DNA from: Platycnemis pennipes
Lineage: Eukaryota; Arthropoda; Insecta; Odonata; Platycnemididae
Assembly: GCA_933228895.1 (NCBI GenBank)
Contig: OW121851.1
Coordinates: 128,759,624-128,823,623, forward strand
DNA length: 64,000 nt
Direction: 5' to 3'
Positions 23,385 through 35,575 of the stretch are shown one piece after another (positions within the stretch are counted from its first letter, which is position 1; each line of letters opens with the position of its first letter). The notes beneath the pieces were generated by a model that had not been told where the DNA came from, did not search any database, and saw only the letters and a program-made list of their open reading frames with translations. A program made the translations under genes and the position numbers.

Positions 23385-23470
23385 TACATCTACACAATGC
23401 CCTGGGAGCCGCTGCAGGGGCGTGTGGCAGATGGTGTAAGATCACCAGCCTTTGGTTTAATGGGGAGGGA
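23385..23470 (-). mobile_element. diverged LINE 3' tail (type C)
   Basis: CTACATCTACATCTACACA followed by GCCCTGGGAGCCG and GGGCGTGTGGCAGATGGTG matches the layout of the family A/B 3' terminus (minus orientation) but with many substitutions. No coding sequence of this lineage is visible. Confidence 0.55.
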
Positions 23471-23992
23471 GCAATAGACAAAAGATAGGGCTCGAGATAC
23501 TTGGAAATACCGATGTTTATCGTAACGTATTTTAGCGCTCTCATCAACGGGAGCTAACTCGAAGCGTTTCCCGCGGAAATGAATATTAACCTGGAACAGA
23601 ACAGAATAGCTGGCAAACGATATTGTGAATATTCATGTGCTACCAACATAAAATGACGTTTATAACGTTACTTATTAGCATTAAATGCCAGAAGCAATTT
23701 TCAAACTTGATTTAGCTGGGAATCGAAGAGCATCGATGAAAATCCAATAACATTTTCATAGTCGAGCACAAATTTTATCTAAACAATAGAATAATCTGAA
23801 TGGAATCAAAAAACGACAACGGCCATGAGTAATAAGGTCTCAAGTTCTCTATATTCAATCGCCTTTTTGCAAACATACCCTATGTTTACGATCTTTGATG
23901 AAATGTGATTGGATGGATGTCAGAATTAGGCGCAAGAGAAGTTTACAAAACATTGAAGTTTCTACGACAAACTGATAGACTTAGGTTATTGT
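23471..23992. other. intergenic, nothing recognised
   Basis: No coding or repeat signal identified. Confidence 0.35.
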
Positions 23993-24186
23993 GGGAGAAT
24001 TGATTCACTTTGTGCCTATTCCACTAATTTATTTTAACCCAACCGGTTTCGACGTTAGCACGTCGTCATCAGGGGTACAATCTCCGTACAAGGGAGGTTG
24101 TACCCCTGATGATGACGTGCTAACGTCGAAACCGGTTGGGTTAAAATAAATTCGTGGAATAAGTACAAAGTGAATCATTTCTCCCA
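23993..24186. repeat. snap-back inverted repeat with a hammerhead-like motif in each arm
   Basis: Arms of about 88 bp (23993-24080 and 24099-24186) are near-perfect reverse complements around an 18-bp centre. In the right arm (plus strand) the order is ACCC, CTGATGAT, GACGT-GCTA-ACGTC, GAAAC, CGGTT, GGGT: a complete hammerhead core with a 5-bp stem II and a potential 4-bp stem I (ACCC/GGGT). The left arm carries the same on the minus strand with one base changed near the core. One extra T separates CTGATGA from stem II compared with the consensus. A TAAAATAAATT..GTGGAAT..CAAAGTGAATCA tail follows. Confidence 0.7.
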
Positions 24187-24650
24187 TCATGCCGTCATTC
24201 CACAAAGTAGAGCCTGCAACAGTTGAAGTTTTAGGTTATTGTTACTACTGTTAACTGTGGAATCGCCCGACAGCTTAGATCGATGACACTCCCAAGGGCA
24301 GGATTACTGAAGGGCTCAGAGGAAGGGGGGGGAGAAACACTTGGTGTCAGCGTAAGTTTCATCACTAAGGGGCTCACTGTTTACGCCCCATAAGACAGAT
24401 GGAACACTGCACTTACAGTAGTAGTACGTATACGAATAGGGTACGGCATTTCAATGATTAATCTCTGCCAATGCCAGAATCAGGGGAAATTTGGTAGATT
24501 TAGACCCTGCAGCAAATGAGAAGGATATGATCACATGATCTATTTTGCAAACAACGATATCAGTACAGAAAGAAGACGCACATTTTCCCGTAGCATAATA
24601 TTGTATGATGGAAGGTATAAGGGGCTTCAGATAGACATCGGGTAAAATGC
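24187..24650. other. spacer between the two hairpin loci
   Basis: Unrecognised sequence; a short G-rich run lies at about 24323-24333. Confidence 0.35.
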
Positions 24651-24816
24651 AAGGGAGAAAAAACTTTGTATTTCCACGTTAAAAACTTTTTAATGAAGAC
24701 AAGACCGGTTTCACCAGCTAGGGCATTATCAGGTGATGATTCCCTAGCGGGTGAAACCGGTAGTGTCTTCATTAAAAAGTTTTTATGTGGAAATACAAAG
24801 TTTTTTTCTTCCTTGT
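24651..24816. repeat. second snap-back inverted repeat with hammerhead-like motifs
   Basis: Arms of about 75-80 bp meet around a short centre. Right arm, plus: GTGATGATT, CCC-TAGC-GGG, TGAAAC, CGGTAGTGTC, ATTAAAAAG, TGTGGAAATACAAAG. Left arm, minus: CTGATAAT, GCCCTAGC, TGGTGAAACCGGT, then a nearly identical tail. The core of each arm partly overlaps the centre, so this may be the collapsed product of a head-to-head dimer. Sequence differs from the 24.0-kb hairpin while the layout is the same. Confidence 0.65.
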
Positions 24817-25985
24817 GAAAGATGACTTTCCATCAAGTTACCGCCGAAACTATCAATTTTATTAAAATGCAAGTGTTTTGGGAAGAATTAGAAGTCCATG
24901 TTGACCTACCTTCAGCGGTAAAATACTAATAATAATAATTAAATTAGATTAGGTTTTAGTGACATGAGAACAGCAAAACTTATAGGTAAAACTTTACCAC
25001 AACCCCTAGCTATCGAGAGCTAGGACACTACTCGAATGAGAACACGCTATACCATTGGTTCGGCTTCATCCGACATATTTTTGAGTTGGAACTGAATAAG
25101 TATTCGGGAGAATTCTATATGCTATGTAAGTACCTTATGATGCTGGTAAGTACTTATCTGAATCCCTATTCAGTTGACGAGAAATAATTCTCTCTGGATA
25201 TATTAGCCTAAATAAAAAGTTTTGCCACAAACATATGTTTGCCTCTCCTTCGTACGTAAATCAAGAAATTTCTTTTGGCCTTTCATCCCATTTCAACCGG
25301 GCGCCCAGCCGTCACCCATGTAACAGAAACACCATGTATCGGATTTCTGGCAGGAATCTTGTCAAATGAAATGTACTAGAAAATTAGAATTGAGGAAATA
25401 ATTTATTATCTGACGGCCGTTTCTGATGCGACTTTTTCGCAATTTAACCACTGAGATGTATAACCGGAAATGACACCTGAAAAACGATAGGGAGGGTGGT
25501 GCTGTAATGAGATTTTTTGATGAAACAACTTTCAAATACAGCTTGCGGAACACTTGCCCATCATTAATTTATAATACGAATACTAGGATCCATAGTCATT
25601 GTCATATCTTTGCATTCATGGCGTTTCTGTAGAGCGCAATTACAAGGAGTAAATTACTCCAATGTTATCCCACAAAATATAACGAATTAATGCTAGGGTA
25701 ACTAAGATAGAATGGGGTCGTTTACCATATTTTTTTATTGCCGAATCTGATAGAGTTTGTAAAATAAAAGGACCCGTATTTTTCCGTTTTCTGATCCGAC
25801 AATTATTTCCCGAGTTATAAGCGGCGAAAAACTGATGTCTTTAACCCTTTCGGAAAAGTGGGTGTGGTGCCTCTCTGACCTCTGACGTATATCTACTTCG
25901 TCCAATCACAACTGAGCCCGCGAAGCTACTTCGCCTTATTGCAAAGGGGGGGACACAGCTGACTCGGCCAATGGGAGCGATTTCG
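24817..25985. other. intergenic, nothing recognised
   Basis: A TAATAATAATAAT microsatellite near 24926 and domain-less frames only. The GC content rises from about 25840, just before repeat R1 copy 2. Confidence 0.35.
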
Positions 25986-26258
25986 ACAGCATCTGTGCGA
26001 GCAGACCTTCCGAGAAGCCCCCTCCACTCCCTTCCCCCTCCCCTGAAAGCAGTCAAGGACGGGAGGAAAATGACGTCAATGTTATCACAGCAGCATTTTC
26101 GGTGGGCGTCACCTTTTGCTTATTTTAATTTTTGATTTATGAGTGAATGGTTGTGGTTAGAAGATTAATTTTTTCACTTAAATTCGTTTTTCGTTTCCAT
26201 CTAACGATTTCGTGAACAAAATTGCTATTTCGGTTCCGAGTAAACGCCCCCATTATGG
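25986..26258 (+). repeat. unidentified ~260-bp repeat R1, copy 2 (uninterrupted)
   Basis: Alignable along its length with 20584-20783 plus 21099-21178, which shows what the other copy looked like before its RTE insertion. No terminal inverted repeats or coding frame. Contains AATGACGTCAAT (CRE-like) at about 26069-26080. Confidence 0.7.
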
Positions 26259-28049
26259 CCACCAAACACCTTTCATTAGGCTAGAATTGTCGCATACTTA
26301 CTCAGAGTTTAAAAAGAATGTTATTTATAAATTAAAGTTGTCGTCAGTCCTACAGCAATAGTTTAAAGATGCAGAAGTGAAAGATTGGTTGTTTAGGAAA
26401 AGCAAAAACATGGAATACAGTAATCATTGCGAGGCTCGAATAAAGTAATTAAATTCATTAATTATAGGACAGCAGTTAGCCACTATATTAGAAACCGGTT
26501 TGAACGCTATCCCTATTCAAAGCATTTTTGGTGGACCACAAAAATGAAATAAGGCCGTTAGGTATGCTCTATGTTTAAACTTTCAAATTTGAAATGGAAC
26601 ATGAGAGAAGACGTACAAATCAACAAGATCCATGAAACAGCATGATTAATGGGTCTAACAGAATTTGGGACATATTCTGATGACCTTTTACCTTTCGATC
26701 GTATACCGTAAATGTTCGATGGCTAGCATACTTCATTTAAATTTATGGGGAAATATATTCAGAGAGCTAAATTTCTAGCTGAAAATAGAATATAGGGAGT
26801 ACCACATAAATAATCCCGATGCCGTTGTCCCCCGTCGAATTGTGAGTCGCGTTGGTATCTATTCATTTAACTATGCGTTCTTTCTATACCAATCATTATC
26901 CATTACACTTCTAGGGGGTCGACATACGAGGAAAAAGGGGGGTTTTAAGCACATTTTGTATAGTGCCTATTTTGTAAACTTTTGCAAAGATTAGCAAAGT
27001 CGTATGAAATATATTTTTTTAATATTTCATACTTAGAGAAATTATTCCTAGATAATGTTAGTTTTGTTTTTTGCTTAAATTGGAATTCAAAGTACTTTAG
27101 TATAAAAGTTATTTAGCAAAAACCAATTGGGGGTCCGGATTTGCCGCCTTTCCTCTCATTATAATCTATTATAATTCAAATATGTAACAGTAGTGTGGAT
27201 TTTCATTAAAATAATTTCTCTGAGGGGAAGCTCAAAAGTCGTTTCCATGGCATGAACCAGCTGAGGACACCGAAGTAAATCTTTAAACGCACTCTACGCC
27301 GCTAATTTTAGCTCGTGATTTACAACTTTACAAATATTTGCGACGCATGCTCATTCTCAATGTCCTACTTCTTCGATAGAAACTATACAAAACTTCCTCC
27401 CTTTGATCCTGCAGTAAATCTTTGAAAGCGCTCAAACGACATTCATCACTTAATTCCAGGATTTAATCGACGGCAGTTGGATCAAGGGCAGCCGACTTGC
27501 GCGTAACACTTTGCGCCAGAAAAAGAAGTGTCCTTCGTGACTTCATTTGCACTCGAATTCAGGAGCCACGTCTAGAACGAGACCGTCCCACTACCAAAGG
27601 TTATATCGCGTTTGCATCTCGCCTCAGACAAGAGCGTAGGGATGCAATGTAACCTCAGAAGTCGGAGTACCATAAAATCGAAGAATACAACAAAGGGCGG
27701 GAAATGAAGCCACGAAGGCGTTTTCTTGTGCCTGATGGGGAAGGAGAAGAGAAGACCTTGTCGGGAATCTTTAAAGTCTCGAATGAGATTTTTTAGAGGA
27801 ATCATCGATAGATTGCCTATTCATCCTCACTCTATCAGTAGGTTATTAGATAGTTCCACCGTATGACTTTTCCTCTGAAAGGGATGCCAAATTCCTTCAA
27901 ATGGAGTCATGTGTAACTTTTCATCTGAATTTAGCCACGTCTTTTATATAAAATTCCTCGGAAAAAACTTATTTCCTCTGTTTCACTTTCAGCCTTCCAC
28001 GACAGCTCTCACAAACAAACATTCTCTTTCCTTCTCCACCACGGTAGCC
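26259..28049. other. AT-rich intergenic, nothing recognised
   Basis: An isolated GAAACCGGTTT at about 26493 resembles the end of the hammerhead-like motifs but lacks the rest. No other feature supported. Confidence 0.35.
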
Positions 28050-28120
28050 GTGGAAGCTTGGCTGGTGACTTAGAAGGCTGACTACGCAAAGGTTGCGGGT
28101 TCGAGCCCCTCCTATGAGTT
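28050..28120 (+). mobile_element. tRNA-like SINE head
   Basis: GCTTGGCTGGTGACTTAGAA followed by GCGGGTTCGAGCCCC gives A- and B-box-like motifs with tRNA spacing. The B box is nearly perfect, but the body beyond does not match the other SINEs here. Confidence 0.45.
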
Positions 28121-29204
28121 GATCTGAAGATTAGGCTTGGAATCATATTAGGTTAGACAATGGATGGGAAAATTACGGCTCACGATCCACGTGTAAACAT
28201 ATGGCTCTGGAGTAAAATTGAGAATGAAATTAGTACTATCGCGTAGCTCTATAAAAATCTTTAATTTATCAAATCACATATTGCTATCGATGACTGAAAC
28301 CATCACAGATTTATTTGCTATCCTCCACATGCATAGTGCTTTAAATTAAAAAAAAAATACTGTTCAATACTGGTATGATAATGTATAATTAAATTTCCTT
28401 TATTGAAAACAACATATTTTTGGCTATTGGATGATTTTTATAGATGAGTCAGAGTAGGGGTTTGGCTCTTCCGTCTCAAAAATTGGCCGAACCATGGGTT
28501 AAACGGTAAGATAGCAATTAGAGAATACTATTCTGCTACTGCTCCCAACTAATACATTTTCATATTTTCCTGCCCTGAGCATTGCTTTGAAATTTCTGGT
28601 CCAACAGTTTAAACATTTCACCCGTACTTCTTCTCTTGGCCTTCTTTTTTTTTAAATTTACATACGTGCCTCTGCTGCAGAGCAAGGATTCTGCATCACA
28701 ATGGTCGCCGGAGGTCTTGCCTCCCCTGCTACAGGACCCGACACCCGATCCAGCCAAACTGGGGCTCAGCCCCGTAAATGCTAGAACTCCTCTTATTTTG
28801 AGCAATCCTAGTAATTCGTGGGAAAATAAACAGGGCAGTTTCCTTATGCCTTACTCAATTTGTATGCATAGGAAAGATAAACGTGGAACAAAAACAGAAG
28901 TAGATAAATCATAAATAGAATGGTAATATTTTTAGTTCAAGTGAAATGGGGAGAAGGAGAAATAGAGTTTTAAAAAAATTGACTTCTCAAAAACTAGACC
29001 TAGAGAGTAGGGCAGCAAAAATAAGTTTCCAATCATGATTTTATTGTTTAAAGAGGATTACATTTGCTCTTTCTTAATAATTTTAATCTATGACTGCATA
29101 AGTTTCATAACTATGATGATATAACGAATTAATAAAGAGAGGTACACGAGGGTGGAAATGTATGCATACAATAGGCATCTTACAATTTCTATTTTCATCA
29201 CATT
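28121..29204. other. intergenic, nothing recognised
   Basis: Opposed frames at 28560-28914 cover a moderately GC-rich patch (28660-28790) with no domain that I recognise. Confidence 0.3.
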
Positions 29205-29215
29205 ACATCTCTAGT

Positions 29216-29659
29216 TCAAAACGTATATCTAGAGCATGTTTCTTTGCGGCAGTGGGACATGAATGATGACAGAAGCGGAGAAGAAATGGGTGGAAGCATT
29301 CGAAATATGGTGCTACCGAATAATGATGAAGATAAAATGGATCGACTGAGTGATAAATGAAGAAGTCCTAAGAAGAGTGGGAGAAAATAGAAGTCTGCTG
29401 AAAACTAAAAAGAAGACGGGACAACTTAACCGGCCACATCCTAAGACACGATGGCCTGATGAAGACAATCGTCGAAGGAAAAGTGAACGGGAAGAATGGA
29501 AGAGGCAGGCCTCGTATGAGTTAAATGGAGCAGGTCGTAAAGGACGTGAAAGAGAGGAGCTACGTCAATATGAAGAGGTTGGCCGAAAGAAGAATCGAGT
29601 GGAGGGCTGCGTCAAACCAATCCTAGGATTGTAGGAAATTCCAAGCCTGCATGATGATG
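29216..29659 (+). mobile_element. RTE-type LINE 3' fragment with 11-bp target duplication
   Basis: Nucleotide and frameshifted protein similarity to the other RTE tails here (GCGGAGAAG..GTGGAAGCATTCGA, then AAGAAGACGGGACAACTTAA, then GAGTGGAGGGCTGCGTC), ending in a GATGATGATG tail. Perfect 11-bp direct repeats ACATCTCTAGT flank it (29205-29215 and 29660-29670), which defines both ends. At least one frameshift separates the N- and C-terminal parts, so it is non-coding. Confidence 0.85.
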
Positions 29660-29670
29660 ACATCTCTAGT

Positions 29671-32600
29671 CTTGCGTCGCAAGTCCATGGACTTCTGTCT
29701 ACCATGGAGCTACTAATGATGGGAATCGTTGTTTTGTTATGCATTATTAGTGAAAATAAACTGTCCGGAACACCTCTTTCAGCGAGAAAAACGGGGAAGC
29801 TTACAAAAATACCTGCAGATCTCTGGCATCTCACCCTCCTGTCGATTCCTGAAGGATATTTCTGCCGGTCGTTAAAAAACTCAAACGTGAAGATCTAGGT
29901 TGACCGACTCAGTTAACGGCCTCGTCCCAGATCTGAGGGGCGCGGATCAAAGAATGATGGGGGTTACTGCTATGGAGACCTTTGAGAAGCCCTCGTACCT
30001 CACGTAACAGCCGATATTGCCGCGTGGGCACTGCCTGCCGCCGCAGTGATTCCCCGTCTACCCTCTATTTCCCTCCAACGCACGCTGTGACAGGATCGCA
30101 TAAAGGAGGCCATGAAGATGATTAGTTTCTCAGATTGATATTTTTTACGATAGAGACGAGGCTGTGTTACTCGAGGCGCTAGAATACAATGCATGTGATT
30201 CATTAGTCTGCTCACTCTATCCATTTTTGAAGTGCAAGCCTCGAAGGTCAAGTGTAACGAGTGGACGAAAAAAGACGAACTACAAATTTAAAATCACTTA
30301 TAAAGTGCTTGTTTGCCCGCTTTCAATTTTACAAAATGAATTTATACACCTCAGAATTACAAGTGCAATGACAATTACTTTTTTTTATGATAAGTTAACT
30401 CCAAAACGCTTTAAAAATTCTCAATAGTTTGTTTTAGGAAAATGGGTTATGGAAAATGTACCTTATTTTCTTCCACATTAAGTTTTGCACACACAATTTG
30501 TCGAATTTCTGGAAGGAGATAATATCCTCCTCAGTTGCTTTGGACTTGTCCCATTCACCTTCCTGGACATCGGGAGACACTTGCGTAAGGACAATGGTCC
30601 TATACTTCATGTGGTCCCCCCTCCCCCAGCCTCTATCCCTTCCCTACCTCAGAAGCACCCGACCCCACGCACCAGAATCCCTCTCCCCTTCCTACTTAAT
30701 CCTTCCCCTCTAACTCCCCACCCCCGGGAAAGAACTATTTATGTAAAAGATGGTGCGTTGTATGTACCTGATGATGTGACAGTCCTCAAAGAAACCAGGT
30801 ACGTGTTTTAAATTAAATTTGGGAGAACCTTAGTTACATTTTATTTCTATAATGAAGCAGTTATAGATTGGATAGAGTTATATAGTGTATGACATGGATT
30901 AATGTATAAGAAATAATTGTACCTTAAACATTAAAATGTTACGCTGTAAAGCAGAGTACAGATTTCAAAATGTATTAAGTTAAAGAAATTCGTATGAAAT
31001 ACATATAGGTATGCGAACAATTCAGCTGCGTTTATCTGCTCTTGCGCGATTCATGTTTTAAAAAAATCTTCCATAACATTGACAATTTTCATTAAACACG
31101 TGCTTCATAGTAGTGCAGTAGGTATTTGCAAAAGTTGCTATAAAGGATTTCAACGAACAGAAATGGACTTTATGCATATTACAAAGATACAGCCATAATA
31201 TAATTCCATAATAATTTTAATTATTGTAGATATTAATAAATAAAACGTTTACTTTGTGATAGGATTGCGAGCTGAAAGTGAGAATTACTCGTCTTAAGGG
31301 ATGAAATACATGAGCTCGGCTTCAGCAATCGCGTTGGTCGTCAAGGTTTTCGTGTTTTCTACCGAAATTCTCTTAAATTTAAGATTAAACCCCAGCTACC
31401 CATAGTCAGAAAAATAATCTGCGTTCCATTCTAACAGTAGGTACTCATCTTGACTTCATATGTAAGTTAACATTTGTAAAATAAATAAAGTATATAAGGG
31501 ATTAAAATGAACTCTGGTTGTATTTATATGGATGCCCTCCCATATGACCTGAAGCCGAATTCGGAACTAAGGATTAGCTGTTTGAAACTTAAACAGAGTA
31601 TTTTGTTGAGCTGCAAAGGCCAAGCTTGTGAAATTTAATTGAAATCAGCGTAGTATTGGAGGAAGGGTCCATATAGATAGTCCGACAGACAGTTATGCAG
31701 GGAAAATCAGCACGTTACCCATAGGGTACCATTAGAGTTCAGAAAGTATTATTATTTAATTATTATTCTCCCTATCTATTCATAATTCGCAAATTTTTCG
31801 CTAAATTTACAACTTTACTGCAATTCAAATCACATTTTCTTAATCAGTGGCCTAAAAAAAACATATTTACACATATTCTAAGTTAATATACTCTTTATTG
31901 ATCCACTTGCAAATATTTGCAATGTTGTTCACAAAATTTATGATTTTTTCGCAACTCCGGTTTCAGACTTGTCAACTGAGACTTTAAATTCCAGTACAAA
32001 CAAAATTTTGCATTGAATGAGCAACTTAACTCACGATGGCCACCTTTTAGCGAGGCTTTCACGCTGTGCGACGTTCTCAAGCACTTGGGGAGTAGAGTGA
32101 GAAGACTGCCAGCAAATAAACCGATATGTTAGTGGATTGGGCAGCTGCGTCCGACACCACCAAGGAGGTTGGAATGTACTGGAGGGTGTATTGCAGCTTA
32201 TTTCAGAAGCCAGGTCATCCATCTTGGTCGGTAACAACATATGAACTTTCGACTTGCGACACAAAATATAATGTACTCGTACTGCTAGATCAAGAAAAGG
32301 AATAATTAATACAAATTATGGCAATGAAATCGATGAAAAAACGAGAAATTCATCCCCACAATGGAATGGAGAAAATAGGGAGAAAAATACTCCGGCAAAG
32401 GATAAAATATAAACATAAATACATCGCTCATACGCATTATCAACAAGCTAAATAAAAGACAGCACCACAAGGCATATTTTTTATCTCTACGACGGAAGAA
32501 GGAGCAAATCCATCCGAAAAAGTAACAGATTGTTAGGTCTGCTAGTTGTTTTTCTTTTAAGATAAAACTAAGATATTCACAATCTTAATGCCCAAGCTGT

Positions 32601-33849
32601 CTAACCCGAAACCCCAATAATGATAACACGGAAGAGGAAAATGTCAGGTCTTCAACTCTTCACCTACAACCAGAACATGAAAACAAATCATGATCTCCAC
32701 AGACCAAACAACTGTCCTAAGGGACAGCCACAGACATCTAGACAGACATGGCGCCAGGAGTTCCAAACTCAAAAATTCCGTCATACAAAAAAATCCACAT
32801 CGCCATTTCAGCGATATTATGATCACACAGCCTACGGTTTTCAAAAGCGTACATAACTTTAATTTTAATATCTTTAAACTTTGAACAAATTTACTCCATC
32901 GTCACGCTAGAGGCAACAATGGAGCACCTACTCACACTCGATAAGTCAATCCGTAGAAAGGAGTCCAGAACTGATAGCAGTTGTGTGTCGATTTGTGCCA
33001 GAAAAAGTGGTTATATTTAGCAAATATAAATGATAAATGGAATTTGAATGAAAAATACAAAAAAATTAAGGATAATTATTACGCCTCGGATGCAAATTCA
33101 AATTTATTGATATTAATACTAACGCGGAATAACGACTCTGCACTAAGAGAACCCATAGATATGAAAACTATGATTCATGATAAGAGAACAAAAAAAAGTA
33201 CATACCTTTTTCTTTCAAGGTATTACGCATATTTCTCGAGATAATGAGAGAGAGAAAGAAGTAGGGAGAGATGGTGAGAGAAAAACGTCCGCCACAAATG
33301 GCGAATTGACATCGGACTTTTCCAGCGGGGAACGCTAACGCATAGCAACATTCAGAGATTTATTTTAGATGCAATGGATTCATTCCTTGACAGATTTCCG
33401 AGCAATAACAGATGCTCCGAGCGTCGGCTAAAGGCAATAAACCAAAAACCCATCTGCCAACCTAGCGATAAAACAGACATGCAAATACAAGCTGCGATAA
33501 AAGCTATACCAAGCCTGCATGCTAATGAAAGCACTAAGCGTGGCAACACTAAAGCTCCTAAATGACGAAAAACATCGCTTCGATCGAGGTACTAACTAAT
33601 CATGCTTTTATGGCAACGAATTAAAAGGCTCAGGATGTGACCACGCGACGAGGAAGGGGGAGGGAGTGGCAAAATAGAAGTAGTTGGAAGGGGCGAAAGT
33701 AGAGAAGCCTCTGTGGCTAAGATAACGAATTGACCGCGAAAATCACACTATTAATACGTGAAAGCTGAAGGCTTGGCGTCGTCGAGAATGGTAATGTTTT
33801 AATACTTACGGTGATAACTTACAAATGCAAACCAACTTACAGGAGCACA
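29671..33849. other. long unannotated stretch
   Basis: No transposon or gene supported over about 4.2 kb. GC-richer patches occur at 29990-30070 and 30600-30725. Overlapping minus frames at 31895-32080 and 32031-32264 read Cys/Trp/Lys-containing peptides without a recognised domain. GA-rich low complexity lies at 33240-33285. Confidence 0.35.
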
Positions 33850-35575
33850 GGGAACATCTGACGATCATGTACGAGAAATCAGCTACTTTTCCCTTGTTAC
33901 ACCTCATTTGGTAAACGCTGCCAGTACATCTACATCTACGTAACACCCTACAAGCCACCTCAAATGTGTGTGGTAGAGGGTGAATTCTCACCAAATTTGC
34001 ACTACATATCATAATAGAATTAGTATTAATATATAGTCTAAACTTCACTATTTAAAAAGATACAAATAGCAAAGAAAGCATGCCAAAACGTACTGTTAGT
34101 TGGGTTACATTCTAGTCTTTACACCAGCATGCAACTACCTACGCTATGGATTCAATCATTCGTATTGGACATATTTACCGTTATTCATATTTCTAATTTT
34201 ACGACGAAAAAAGGACATTTTGAATCTGTCGGTTCGGCAATCAATTTCTCTAATTTTGTGATTATGGTCCAGCTACCATAGTAAGTTGCGGTTCGCAAAA
34301 TATTTTTAACGTCATCACTGAAAATATTATCTTGGAATTTATTAAGGAGATTAAGTCTAAATTTCAACCTGCAATATGACAATGATTCCCATTTTAATTC
34401 ATTTAACAGACTGTTTACGCTAACATAATTATCGTACCGTCCCTAATCTACTAATCTTGCCGATCTTGCCGATCTTCGCTGCACACGTTCAAGTACTTTA
34501 TTTAAACCAATTTCGCAGGGATCCCATATTCTGGCAGCATATTCCAAATGAGGTCTTGCAAGGGAAAAGTAGCTGATTTCTGGTACATGATCGTCACATT
34601 TACCCAATACTCTTTTGACGAATCCCAGTTTACGATTCGCTTGCCCCATTATTTCAAGTATAAGTTTACCCAAGGAAAGAACATGTGCTAGTCTTATTCC
34701 AAGATATTTAATGGATTCCACGTTTGTTAATTCATTATTACTTATTTTGTACGTGCTAGGAGGATAACAATTATTTTTCCAAAAATTCATTTCTACACAC
34801 TTTTTTGAAATTTAATTCTAAATGTATGACACCATTTTTCAATGGCTTGTAGGTCTTTATTTAAATATTCTTTAACATTCGGGGCTAGAATTTCCCTGTA
34901 CACTACTGCGTCATCGGCAAATAGACGAAGCTTGCTTTTTACCACCTTATTTATACATTTATGTACAGAAGGAACAGGAGTGGGCCTATCACACTACCTT
35001 GTGGGACACCCGAAGTGACTTTAATTGCCGGGGAGGTTACTATATATAGTATATGGACTTCATACGAAATAGGTTAAATAATGATATTGAACATGCAAAG
35101 CGAATATAATCAAGATTTGAAAAGGGGTGGTATGATATCTATATTAGCGTTACTAGTATATAAGAAAACTAAAGTGGGAATCATGACCGAAGACCGAATC
35201 ACAATCAGACCGAAGGTGCAAATTGAGATCTAAATTCTAAGACAACTTTTCACTGATGGCTTTACAAATATTTTGCGAACTACAACTTACTATGGTAGAC
35301 TGGACCATAATCACAAAATTAGAGAAATTGATTTGTGAACTGACAGATTTAATATATTCCTCTTTCCTCGTGCAATTAGGGATAACAATAGCTGTAGATA
35401 TATCCAAAAGCATAAATACGAGAGTATCAATGGACAGCATAGATAGTTCCATGTTACTATAAGCTCTTTGAGCTAACCCAATAAACAATGTTTTTCATGC
35501 TTGCTGTGCTTTTTTTTAACTGTGAAATTTAGACTACAATATAATTATTAATCCCTTTTATGCATATAATATTAT
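33850..35575 (+). mobile_element. old LINE A copy, split by another LINE A
   Basis: Plus-strand remnants lie on both sides of the minus-strand copy at 33926-35037. The left piece (about 33850-33927) reads CATGTACGAGAAATCAGCTA to GCTGCCAG. The right piece (about 35040-35575) resumes at GTATATGGACTTCATACGAA and runs through the ORF2 C-terminus into the 3' UTR. Together they match one continuous stretch of other A copies (ISYFSLVRPHLEYAAS, then VWDPYEIG). It is heavily mutated and lacks the 3' stem-loop. Confidence 0.7.
33928..35037 (-). mobile_element. LINE A 3' fragment nested in an older LINE A
   Basis: The 3' end (CATCTACATCTACG and the stem-loop, 33928-33985) is followed, reading leftwards from 35037, by RT-domain and C-terminal coding sequence. 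The best frame 34443-34790 reads MNFWKNNCYPPSTYKISNNE and YLGIRLAHVLSLGK. Frameshifts and a duplicated GCCGATCTT segment (ADLADLR-like) at about 34455-34475 disable it. It is 5'-truncated at the PAIKVTSGVPQG motif. Confidence 0.75.

Noticed and set aside
26493..26510. A further hammerhead-like motif at GAAACCGGTTT
   Set aside because: No CTGATGA-like core or stem II lies upstream and the AATAAA/TGGAAA tail is missing.
30000..30811. Possible host exons in the GC-richer patches at 30.0 and 30.6 kb
   Set aside because: Open frames are short, overlap on several frames and lack recognisable domains or paired splice sites.
31895..32264. Overlapping minus frames as a zinc-finger or THAP-type protein because of scattered Cys and Trp
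   Set aside because: The Cys/His spacing fits no finger pattern that I know, and the frames break without splice sites.
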